From Rhodobium gokarnense (GTDB lineage: Bacteria > Pseudomonadota > Alphaproteobacteria > Rhizobiales > Rhodobiaceae): a stretch of DNA of 32,727 nt. Shown piece after piece: positions 15,440 to 22,556 of the stretch. Where the stretch lies: NCBI RefSeq assembly GCF_025961475.1, contig NZ_JAOQNS010000021.1, positions 1-32,727 on the forward strand. The letters are read 5' to 3'. Position numbers and translations under genes: made by a program. Position 1 is the first letter of the stretch. Every line of letters starts with the position of its first letter. Below the pieces are notes generated by a model that did no database searches, was not told the DNA's origin, and was given only the letters and a program-made list of their open reading frames with translations.

Positions 15440-15455
15440 GCCGGGGAACCCCGGC
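15440..15455 (-). promoter_or_regulatory. Riboswitch expression-platform hairpin
   Basis: On the minus strand, nine bases after the end of the riboswitch, GCCGGG pairs with CCCGGC around GTTC. It lies between the aptamer and the first gene, so it is a candidate part of the switch that affects transcription or translation. No T-run follows, which argues against a simple intrinsic terminator. Confidence 0.4.
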
Positions 15456-15463
15456 GGCGGGCG

Positions 15464-15652
15464 ATGGCAGGTCTCCTGGCTCGCGGGTCGTCGCGCTACC
15501 CCGCCTTCCCGGCCTTTTGGGGCCAGTGGCGGTTTGGGGCAGCGCTCGCCGCATACAGTTGCGGGGGCAGCCACGGACTTGACTCGGCCGAAAGGCAAAA
15601 GCCGTACCGTGTTCCCTTTTCATCCCCGAAAAGCGATTCCGGGGAACCATCG
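15464..15652 (-). ncRNA. Cobalamin (B12) riboswitch
   Basis: Read on the minus strand, the region carries the conserved blocks of the cobalamin aptamer in order: GGTTCC, GATGAAAAGGGAACACGGT, GTGGCTGCCCCCGCAACTGT, GCCACTG, GGGAAGGC and finally GAGCCAGGAGACCTGCC (ending near 15466). It precedes the DUF4198 gene by about 170 bases and should reduce expression of the whole metal-transporter operon when adenosylcobalamin is plentiful. Such riboswitches usually control cobalt uptake or corrinoid genes, so this is the best in-sequence clue to the transporter's metal. Confidence 0.95.
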
Positions 15653-15885
15653 CGGCCACTATCGAAGGCGCGTTCCGGCTTGTCAATCGGACATCGCACC
15701 CGGTATGCGAAAGGCCGACGGCAAGGTGCGCCGCAGGGAGGCGGCGACGGGGGCGGCGCTGTGGGGCGCGACAATCTGTTGCCTTGCCGTCGCCGCTTCG
15801 TGCCCCACGTCCGGGATTTGGTGGTTGTAATATGTCATAAATGCCCGCGCCGCCCATTCCAGCACGCCAACAAGGGGACCCAGTC

Positions 15886-16608
15886 ATGTCCATCGAAATG
15901 CCCTCACTCACCGGCCTTCCGACCGTTGCCGAACCGACCTCCGCCATGGAGGTGATCGAACTCGGCTTCGGCGAGATCGACGGCCAGTCGATCCTCGACA
16001 TCGGCTGCGGCAAGGGCGCGCTCGCCGCCGCGCTGATCGAGCGCGGCGCGACGATCACCGGGCTCGACCCGAACGAGATCGCCCTTGAGGAGGCGAAAAA
16101 GGCGGCTCCCGAGGCCGACTTCCATCTCCTTTCCGGTGCCGAACTGCCCTATGAGGACGGCGCGTTCGACGGCGCGATCTTCCTCAACAGCCTGCACCAC
16201 ATTCCGCAAGCGGAGATGGCGACGGCGCTTGTCGAGGCCGCGCGCGTCTGCGGGCCCGGCACGACCGTGGTCGTCGTCGAGCCGGTGGCCAGCGGCTCCT
16301 ATTTCTCCGCCGTCCGGCTGATCGACGACGAGACGGAGGTGCGGGCAAAGGCGCAGCAGGCGATCGTTGCTGCCGTAGACGCGGGCACCTTCGCCCTCGA
16401 CCTCGACACGACCTATGAGCGGATCTCGACCTTCGCCGACAAGGAAGCCTTCCTGGAGCGCGTCGTCTCGATCGATCCGGCGCGGCGGGCAAAGGGCGAA
16501 GCCAAACGCGCCGAGGTGTTCGCGGCGCTGGACGCCAACGGGGATGAAGGTCCGGACGGCATCACGCTGATCCAGCCGATGCGGGCGCAGATCCTGACGG
16601 TGCTTTGA
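15886..16608 (+). CDS. Class I SAM-dependent methyltransferase
   Basis: The 240-residue product has the Rossmann methyltransferase motif I, LDIGCGKG (37-44). Motif II has an acidic residue (GLDPNE, Asp61) for the ribose of S-adenosylmethionine, and FDGAIFLNSLHHIP resembles the Methyltransf_11 family. AGGGGA seven bases before the ATG at 15886 favours this start over an in-frame ATG at 15841. The substrate is unknown. It is transcribed away from the riboswitch-controlled operon and no neighbour suggests a pathway. The 150 bases upstream are GC-rich with one AT patch near 15825-15840 that may hold a promoter. Confidence 0.82.
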   Translation: MSIEMPSLTGLPTVAEPTSAMEVIELGFGEIDGQSILDIGCGKGALAAALIERGATITGLDPNEIALEEAKKAAPEADFHLLSGAELPYEDGAFDGAIFLNSLHHIPQAEMATALVEAARVCGPGTTVVVVEPVASGSYFSAVRLIDDETEVRAKAQQAIVAAVDAGTFALDLDTTYERISTFADKEAFLERVVSIDPARRAKGEAKRAEVFAALDANGDEGPDGITLIQPMRAQILTVL

Positions 16609-16802
16609 TGGCGGTGGTCGCGGGTTTGGGGGGCGATTTTCTCTCTCCGTTACGACCCCATACGGCGTTTTAATTGGGCTGACTGCCTCTCTCTGCCCCC
16701 GCGTCACTGCCGGGCCAGACCCGCTGCTGTGCTGTTCATGGTTTGGGCGCGACGGTACCCACTCACGTTCTTGGGCACATCAGCACCCACCCACTCGGCG
16801 TC

Positions 16803-16825
16803 ACCACCGTGCTTGACACGGTGGT
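16803..16825. repeat. REP palindrome
   Basis: ACCACCGTG (16803-16811) and CACGGTGGT (16817-16825) form a perfect 9-bp inverted repeat around CTTGA. The flanks resemble GTCAC...GATGAC, as in the other repeats of the window. Confidence 0.7.
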
Positions 16826-16881
16826 CCATGATGACGTGCGGCATACTTCAGCCTAACGGGTTGAAAACAAAGGCCTCATGG

Positions 16882-16904
16882 ATTGCCGGGTCAAGCCCGG
16901 CAAT
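16882..16904. repeat. REP palindrome of the alphaproteobacterial type
   Basis: ATTGCCGGG (16882-16890) pairs with CCCGGCAAT (16896-16904) around TCAAG, followed by GAC. This short palindrome is a familiar dispersed repeat in alphaproteobacterial intergenic DNA. The loop TCAAG is the reverse complement of the CTTGA loop in the palindrome 57 bp away. Confidence 0.75.
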
Positions 16905-17006
16905 GACGCGGAGTGAGTGGGGGTGGGAGTGCGCAAGCTTCCGCTTTCCAAGCGGCGAATTGGCCTTATGATGCGTACTGCGTATTATCCGTAATTCGGT
17001 TTTACG

Positions 17007-17849
17007 TCACACGAACCGCGCCGTTGCGACCATGGCGATGCGGCCGTCCTTGGCGCGGGCTTCCAGTTCGACCGTGTCGTTCGTCTCACCTTCGATGCCG
17101 ACGAGGTCGAACGGATCGGTGTCGAAGAGCGGCGACATGGCACGAAACTCGTAATATGCGCAAATCGCGCCTCGGCGGCGCTCGGCCGCTTCCAGCAGCA
17201 GCATGGCGATCATCGGGCCGTGGACGACGAGACCGGGATAGCCCTCCGTCTCCGTCGCGTGGTTGCGGTCATAGTGGATGCGGTGGCCGTTGAAGGTGAC
17301 GGCGGAGAACCGGAACAGCATCACCGGGTCGGGCGTCACGGTCTCGGTCCAGGCAGTCGGCCGGGTTCCCATCTTCGACGCCGGGGCGGCACCGGAGGAG
17401 ACCATCTCGCGATAGACGATGTCCTGCTCGTCGCGCACGCAGAGTTTGCCGTCCTGGTGCACCTCGTGACTGAGCGTGACGAAAACGAGGGGACCGCTGC
17501 GGCCGTTCTTCTCCACCACGCTGTCGATGCGGCTGGTCATGGCCGCCGGCGCGCCGAAGCGGAGCTGCGCCGCTTGCGTGATCCGGCCGCCGGCATACAT
17601 GCGCCGCGGCAGCGGCACCGGCGGAATGAAGCCACCGGTCGCCGGATGGCCGTCAGGACCGAGGTCGCCCTGGGCCGCCACCGGCATGAAATAGAGCCAG
17701 TGCCAGAGCGGCGGCACGGCATCGCCGGCTTGAAGGGGATGGCCGGCGCCATGGGCGTCTAAGGTCGCGGCGAGCCGCTCGGCGGGCGCCGTCGCAAGAT
17801 ACTCCTCGACGGTCGTCTCGCGGCCGATCCAGTCCGAATAGTCGGTCAT
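17007..17849 (-). CDS. MaoC-like CoA hydratase (mesaconyl-C4-CoA hydratase family)
   Basis: The 280-residue protein is a double hot-dog hydratase with an N-terminal FAS1-like dehydratase domain (about 10-140). Its second hot-dog (about 165-280) carries the hydratase pattern IHYDRNHATETEGYPGLVVH, in which the Asp and His are the expected catalytic pair. Members such as mesaconyl-C4-CoA and itaconyl-CoA hydratases add water across an unsaturated dicarboxyl-CoA. Its ATG overlaps the stop of the CoA-transferase gene (ATGA), so the two are translationally coupled and probably act in sequence: CoA is loaded on the acid, then the thioester is hydrated. The exact acid is not evident. No lyase to complete an itaconate-type pathway lies in the window. 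Confidence 0.82.
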   Translation of the reverse strand: MTDYSDWIGRETTVEEYLATAPAERLAATLDAHGAGHPLQAGDAVPPLWHWLYFMPVAAQGDLGPDGHPATGGFIPPVPLPRRMYAGGRITQAAQLRFGAPAAMTSRIDSVVEKNGRSGPLVFVTLSHEVHQDGKLCVRDEQDIVYREMVSSGAAPASKMGTRPTAWTETVTPDPVMLFRFSAVTFNGHRIHYDRNHATETEGYPGLVVHGPMIAMLLLEAAERRRGAICAYYEFRAMSPLFDTDPFDLVGIEGETNDTVELEARAKDGRIAMVATARFV

Positions 17850-18985
17850 TCTTTTTCGCTTTCTTTCTCGGCGAATTCGGCCCGCAGCGCCGCGTCGTGG
17901 GCGCCGAGATCCGGTACCGGGCCGAAGTCGGGCGTCACGCCGTCGATCTCCGCCGCCGGGGCCAGCAATTCCGCCGTGCCGCCGTCGACTTTCACCGAGA
18001 CGAGGCGGTTCTGGGGATGGGCGAGAAGGTCGTCCATGGTCGAGATGTTGCCGTTGGCGATCCGCTCTGCATCGAGCCGTGCCGCGACCTCGGCACGGGG
18101 AACGGACCCGAGCACCGCCTGGATCGCGCCGTCGACATCGGCTCGGTTCTCCACACGCCTTGCGTTCGAGGAAAAGCGCGGGTCGGACGCAAGCTCCGGC
18201 CGGCCGAGCACCTTCTCGCACAGCACCTGCCATTCGCGCTCGTTCTGGATCGAGATGACGATCTCCTCGCCGCCCTTGCACCGGAATGCGCCGTAGGGCG
18301 CGATGGTCGGGTGGGCGAGGCCGACGCGCTTCGGCGTTGCCCCGCCATAGCGGTGCTGCAGATAGGGCACGTTCATCCAGTCGCCGAGGCTGTGGAACAG
18401 CGAGACCTCGATGGAAGCGCCCCGCCCCGTTCGGCCGCGCGAAATCAGCGCTTCCAGGATCGCCTGGTAGGCATACATGCCCGTCGCGATGTCGCAGACG
18501 GAGACGCCGACACGGCTCGGCGCCTCAGGTGTGCCGGTCAGCGACACGAGGCCGCTTTCGGCCTGGACGAGGAGGTCGTAGGCCTTCTTGTCGCGATAGG
18601 GGCCGCGCGATCCGTAGCCGGAGATGTCGCAGGTGATCAGCCTCTCGTCGCGCGCGCGCATCGCCGCGGTGGACAGCCCCAGCCGCTCGGCGGCGCCGGG
18701 GGCAAGGTTCTGGATGTAGATGTCGGCGCGGGCGATCATGCGCGAGACGAGCGCGCGGTCCTCCGGCGTCTTCAGGTCGACGCGGCAGGATTCCTTGCCG
18801 CGGTTCAGCCAGACGAAATAGGCGGATTCGCCGTGGACGTGGTGGTCGTAGTAGCGCGCGAAGTCGCCCTCCGGCCGCTCCAGCTTGATGACGCGGGCGC
18901 CGGCATCGGCGAGCTTGCAGGAGGCATAGGGCGCGGCGACGGCCTGTTCCAGGGCGACGCAGACGAGTCCTTGAAGGGCTTTCAC
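17846..18985 (-). CDS. CaiB/BaiF family CoA-transferase
   Basis: From a GTG at 18985 the product has 379 residues, starting directly in the conserved fold (LQGLVCVALEQAVAAPYASCKLADAGARV in shifted form of the family's N-terminus). A TTG at 19048 would add 21 unconserved residues; no strong ribosome binding site decides between them. Class III motifs are present: the RVIKLERPEGDFAR segment and the catalytic Asp in AYDLLVQAESG (Asp137). These enzymes move CoA between carboxylic acids through an aspartyl anhydride. Coupling to the MaoC-like hydratase suggests activation of an unsaturated or branched C4-C5 dicarboxylate such as mesaconate or itaconate, which is inferred from the pair only. Confidence 0.87.
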   Translation of the reverse strand: MKALQGLVCVALEQAVAAPYASCKLADAGARVIKLERPEGDFARYYDHHVHGESAYFVWLNRGKESCRVDLKTPEDRALVSRMIARADIYIQNLAPGAAERLGLSTAAMRARDERLITCDISGYGSRGPYRDKKAYDLLVQAESGLVSLTGTPEAPSRVGVSVCDIATGMYAYQAILEALISRGRTGRGASIEVSLFHSLGDWMNVPYLQHRYGGATPKRVGLAHPTIAPYGAFRCKGGEEIVISIQNEREWQVLCEKVLGRPELASDPRFSSNARRVENRADVDGAIQAVLGSVPRAEVAARLDAERIANGNISTMDDLLAHPQNRLVSVKVDGGTAELLAPAAEIDGVTPDFGPVPDLGAHDAALRAEFAEKESEKE

Positions 18986-19070
18986 CGGGGCGTTTCCGTG
19001 TCGTTGTTTCTTGGCTGCCAGACAAGGCGTTTCGGGCGGCAAAGGCAAGGGGCGTTGACGCCCCGGCCCG

Positions 19071-19493
19071 TCAGTCGTCGCCCCCGACCTTGCCGCGCAG
19101 GCGCTTCACGTTGCCGCGCTTGGTCTTCGCCTCCAGCCGGCGCCGCTTGGACCCGAGGCTCGGCCGGGTCGGGATGCGCGGCTTGTCGCGCTCCGCGGCC
19201 TTTTGGATCATTTCCACGAGGCGTTCGACGGCGTCGCGCCGGTTGGCCTCCTGGGTGCGGTGGCGGTTGGCGGTGATGACGATGACCCCGTCCTTGGTCA
19301 GCCGGCTGCCGGCGATGCGCTGGAGCCGGCGCTTCACATAGTCCGGCAGCGACGGCGAAGAGCGCGCGTCGAAGCGGAGCTGGACGGCGGTCGAGACCTT
19401 GTTGACGTTCTGCCCGCCGGGGCCGCCGGCGCGGATGAAGCTCAACTCGATTTCGTCGTCGGAAAGAAAGAGCCGGTCGGATATCGTGATCAT
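19071..19493 (-). CDS. arfB: Alternative ribosome-rescue peptidyl-tRNA hydrolase ArfB
   Basis: From ATG 19493 the product has 140 residues, the length of Escherichia coli YaeJ/ArfB. The catalytic GGQ (26-28, in RAGGPGGQNVNKVST) hydrolyses peptidyl-tRNA. The very basic C-terminal tail (SKRRRLEAKTKRGNVKRLRG) is the part that inserts into the empty mRNA channel of stalled ribosomes. An ATG four codons upstream is possible but has no better signal. It acts in the cytoplasm on ribosomes stalled on non-stop mRNA. It stands alone between the CoA-transferase gene and a divergent flavoprotein gene. Confidence 0.93.
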   Translation of the reverse strand: MITISDRLFLSDDEIELSFIRAGGPGGQNVNKVSTAVQLRFDARSSPSLPDYVKRRLQRIAGSRLTKDGVIVITANRHRTQEANRRDAVERLVEMIQKAAERDKPRIPTRPSLGSKRRRLEAKTKRGNVKRLRGKVGGDD

Positions 19494-19639
19494 GGCACCC
19501 GTCATAGCCGAAACGGGGCGGCAATGGCACCCGCTGGCGCGGCCGGCAGCAGTAGTGCGCCACGCTGGGGCTTGCCTCCCGAGCCGTCCTATTGTCTATG
19601 GCGTTGCATGCCAAGAAACGAAATTCGGGAGACGCATCG

Positions 19640-20857
19640 ATGGGCGGCGTGGTGATTATCGGAGCCGGGCAGGGCGGGTACCAGACCGCCGAATCCCTCC
19701 GGCAGGAGGGCTATGAGGGAACGATCACGCTGATCGGCGCCGAGCCGCATCTGCCCTATCAGCGCCCGCCGCTTTCCAAGGCCTATCTCCTCGGCGACAG
19801 CGATGCGGAGCGGGTCAAGTTCCGCACCGAGACCTATTACGAGGAACGCAGGATCGACCTCAGGACGTCGACGACGGTGACCTCCGTCGACCGCGAGGCC
19901 AAAACCGTGACGCTCCACGACGGCAGCACGCTTTCCTACGACCATCTGGTGATCGCCACCGGTGCACGGATCCGCGAACTGCCGGTGGAAGGCGCGGACC
20001 TTGCCGGCGTCTGCTACATGAAGACGCTGAACGATGCGGACCATATCGGCGCCCTGATGGAGACGACCGAGCGGGTCGTCGTCGTCGGTGCCGGTTTCAT
20101 CGGGCTGGAATTCGCCGCTGTCGCGCGCAAGCTCGGCAAGGACGTGACGGTGCTTGAGGCGATGGACCGGGTGCTCGGCCGGGTAGCGCCGCCGATCCTG
20201 TCCGACTATTTCTCGCGCCTGCACGAGGGCAACGGCGTCCACATCCGCTGCGGCGAGGTGGTCACCGGCATCATCGGCGACGACCACGGCCGGGTTGCCG
20301 GCGTGCGCTGCGCCGACGGCCACGAGGTGCCGTGCGAACTCGTCGTCGTCGGCATCGGCGTCATCCCGAATGTGGAGCTTGCCGAGGCCGCGGGCATTGA
20401 CTGTGACAACGGCATCCTGGTCGACGCCAATGGCCGGACTTCGGACCCAAATGTCTATGCGCTTGGGGACGTCGCCAATTACGAGCATCCCTTCGCCGGC
20501 AAGCGCGGGCGGCTGGAATCGGTGCAGAACGCCATCGACCAGGGCAAGGCCGTTGCCTCGGCGATTGCCGGGTCCGGCGTTCCCTACACGACGGTGCCGT
20601 GGTTCTGGTCCGATCAGTACGCCACCAAGCTGCAGATGGTCGGCTTTTCCGAAGGCTGCGATGCGTTCGAGATCCGCGGCGACATCGCCGAGGGCAAGTT
20701 CTCGATCTTCCACTATCGCAGCGGCGAACTGCGCGGCATCGACACGGTCAACCGGCCGGCCGACCACATGATGGGCCGCAAGCTGCTCGCCGCCGGCATC
20801 TCGCCGACGCCGGAACAGGCCGCCGATGCGGAATTCGCCCTGAAGTCGCTGCTCTAG
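19640..20857 (+). CDS. NAD(P)/FAD-dependent ferredoxin reductase-like protein
   Basis: The 405-residue flavoprotein begins with the FAD motif GAGQGG (8-13), has a second nucleotide motif GAGFIG (150-155) for NAD(P)H, the VYALGDVANY FAD-binding segment and a C-terminal reductase domain. PYQRPPLSKAYLLG is typical of the rhodocoxin/putidaredoxin reductase group, which moves electrons from NADH to a [2Fe-2S] ferredoxin feeding a P450 or ring-hydroxylating oxygenase. No ferredoxin or oxygenase gene is adjacent, so the partner is unknown. GGGAGA precedes the ATG at 19640; an upstream in-frame ATG at 19592 is less likely. Its end overlaps the convergent ATPase gene by four bases. Confidence 0.9.
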   Translation: MGGVVIIGAGQGGYQTAESLRQEGYEGTITLIGAEPHLPYQRPPLSKAYLLGDSDAERVKFRTETYYEERRIDLRTSTTVTSVDREAKTVTLHDGSTLSYDHLVIATGARIRELPVEGADLAGVCYMKTLNDADHIGALMETTERVVVVGAGFIGLEFAAVARKLGKDVTVLEAMDRVLGRVAPPILSDYFSRLHEGNGVHIRCGEVVTGIIGDDHGRVAGVRCADGHEVPCELVVVGIGVIPNVELAEAAGIDCDNGILVDANGRTSDPNVYALGDVANYEHPFAGKRGRLESVQNAIDQGKAVASAIAGSGVPYTTVPWFWSDQYATKLQMVGFSEGCDAFEIRGDIAEGKFSIFHYRSGELRGIDTVNRPADHMMGRKLLAAGISPTPEQAADAEFALKSLL

Positions 20858-21456
20858 GCGAGCTCGGCGAGCGCCGAGAGCACGAAATCGGCACGCGCAG
20901 GCGTCGGCGCCTTCGGCAGGATGACGGTCTCGTAGCCGAGCCGCGGAAAGGCGTGCGTCAGCCGGCGGTATTCCGCTTCGGCTTCGTCGAAGCCGTGCCG
21001 GCGGTCCGCATCGGTGCCGTAGATCTCCGGCCAGGGCGGGGCCAGAAACACGCAAGGATGATAGCGATGCTCCGCGCCGAGCGCGGCAAGGATCGGCTCG
21101 CCGGTGAGCGCTTCCAGCGCCGAGGCCGCATCGACAAGGCCGCGGTCGAAGAACACCCAGCCCGATTGGCTTGTTGAGCCGGCCCTGTCCGCCAGCGCCA
21201 TGTCGATCGCCCGGCGCAGGAACGCTTCCATGTCGACCCACGGCAGGGCGGTGCCGCCCGCCGCGCGTTCCTCTTCAACGACGCGGCGGCCGGGCTCTTC
21301 GACGATGCCGTAGCCGCGCCTGCCGAGTTCGGCGACAAGCGTCGACTTGCCCCCGCCCGAACAGCCGGAAATGACGACAAAACGCTTGCTCAAGACGTGG
21401 GCTGTCCTTTGGTACTCTTCGATTTGTGCATCGAAAGGCGGCGTGCTGCCCCTCAC
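20854..21456 (-). CDS. P-loop NTPase/AAA-family ATPase (AAA_28-like)
   Basis: The product of up to 200 residues has a kinase-like Walker A, GCSGGGKST (31-39), after the beta strand KRFVVIS. EEPGRRVVEEE and FFDRGLVDAAS resemble the lid and acceptor regions of nucleoside-kinase-like P-loop ATPases often labelled AAA_28. The function is unknown. The GTG at 21456 overlaps the stop of the upstream DUF4424 gene in a GTGA arrangement, suggesting coupled translation. A TTG at 21393 would give a 179-residue protein starting directly before the P-loop, as is usual for the family, so the true start is open. Confidence 0.75.
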   Translation of the reverse strand: MRGSTPPFDAQIEEYQRTAHVLSKRFVVISGCSGGGKSTLVAELGRRGYGIVEEPGRRVVEEERAAGGTALPWVDMEAFLRRAIDMALADRAGSTSQSGWVFFDRGLVDAASALEALTGEPILAALGAEHRYHPCVFLAPPWPEIYGTDADRRHGFDEAEAEYRRLTHAFPRLGYETVILPKAPTPARADFVLSALAELA

Positions 21457-22469
21457 TCCACCGGGACGGCGAAGAGGACGTCGATGTCCTTTTCCGGCGC
21501 GAAGTTCTCTGCTCGGTGGACGAAGGTGGTCGGGCCGGTCTTTTCGATGCCGTCGATGCAGAGCGAGATGAGGGCGTCGGGCGTTCCCTTGTCGATGGTC
21601 AGCGAGAAGCGGCCGATGGGGCCGAGCCAGTTGTTGCCGGTGGTCAGCACGTAGCGCAGATCGTTGCCGTGGATGATGTTGTGGCGGGAGCGCTCCACCA
21701 GGCGGGAGACGCCGCGGCGGAAGCCGGCGTCGGTGCAGTATTGTTTCGTGAATTCCGATCCCGGCTCCAGCAGCGAGGCATCGAGGAAGAAGACGCCGGG
21801 CACCGGGCGGTAGGAATGGGTGACCTCGATGGTGTCGTTCGCCGGGAAGGTCTGCTGCCAGTAGAAGACGACCTCGGCCTGCCAGTGGAACGAGGCGATC
21901 GGCTTTCCCTCGCCGATCCAGGCGCTCGACCAGTCCATGACGCCATGGGATTCCAGCTCCTGCCGGTCGGCCTCGGGCAGGGTGTTGAGGCGCTGGTAGA
22001 GGAGGTCGGCCTCGTCGGGATCGGTGGTGATCCCGGTCACCGGCACGTCATAGGCCTTGAGGACGTCGGTGACGTCGACGCCGAAGCGGGTGGCACGGAC
22101 CTGGGTCTCGAAGCTGATCGGCTCGCCGTCGACGGCGGCCTTGAAGTCGACGAAGTTGTCCGGGTCGTTGGCGTCGACGCTGTAGTTGACCTCGTCGCCG
22201 ACGGTGAGCTTCGGCAGCGGGAAGGCGACGAGGGTGGTGACGTCCTTGTCGGAGGTGTTGCGGAAGAGATAGCGGACGCGGACCTCGCCGCGGGAGAGAT
22301 AGAGGTCCTCCTCGGCCATCTCGATGGCGGAGGACTGGGTGAAGACGAGGCCGCCGGCGTCGATGCGGGCGGTGCTGTCATTGGCGCGGGCAGGCCCGCC
22401 AAGGGCGAGGAGCGCTGCGAAAAGGGCGACGGCGGCAAGCGGCCGCGGCAAAGAGTGGGCGGACTGCAT
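21453..22469 (-). CDS. DUF4424 exported protein
   Basis: From ATG 22469, with AGGAGGG upstream, the product has 338 residues. A signal peptide (hydrophobic AAVALFAALLALGG, cut after ARA) precedes a domain matching DUF4424: DSTARIDAGGLVFTQSSAIEM, EDLYLSRGEVRVRYLFRN, then FHWQAEVVFYWQQTFPA and a C-terminal beta region. Such proteins are beta-rich and periplasmic or extracellular, with no known activity. It lies 87 bp downstream of the four-segment exported protein on the same strand and is coupled to the ATPase gene at its end. The three may form one transcription unit. Confidence 0.82.
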   Translation of the reverse strand: MQSAHSLPRPLAAVALFAALLALGGPARANDSTARIDAGGLVFTQSSAIEMAEEDLYLSRGEVRVRYLFRNTSDKDVTTLVAFPLPKLTVGDEVNYSVDANDPDNFVDFKAAVDGEPISFETQVRATRFGVDVTDVLKAYDVPVTGITTDPDEADLLYQRLNTLPEADRQELESHGVMDWSSAWIGEGKPIASFHWQAEVVFYWQQTFPANDTIEVTHSYRPVPGVFFLDASLLEPGSEFTKQYCTDAGFRRGVSRLVERSRHNIIHGNDLRYVLTTGNNWLGPIGRFSLTIDKGTPDALISLCIDGIEKTGPTTFVHRAENFAPEKDIDVLFAVPVE

Positions 22470-22556
22470 CAAACCCTCCTGTGGTGTCGGCCGCGACGCC
22501 CGTGGCGCCGGCCGGAATGATCGCGGCCAGAATAGCAGCCGACCCAGCAAAAGATC

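Larger units (their letters stand above)
16609..17006. other. Gene-free interval with palindromic repeats
   Basis: The 398-bp gap lies between the 3' ends of two convergent units (methyltransferase and hydratase). It has noticeably lower GC in places and no convincing coding frame. Apart from two REP palindromes described separately, nothing recognisable was seen. Confidence 0.6.

Noticed and set aside
15253-15955. Plus-strand frames across the riboswitch region
   Set aside because: They run opposite a cobalamin riboswitch whose conserved blocks are all present on the minus strand.
19589-21241. A 550-codon minus-strand frame opposite the flavoprotein gene
   Set aside because: Antisense shadow; the plus strand has FAD and NAD motifs in order and a good ribosome binding site.
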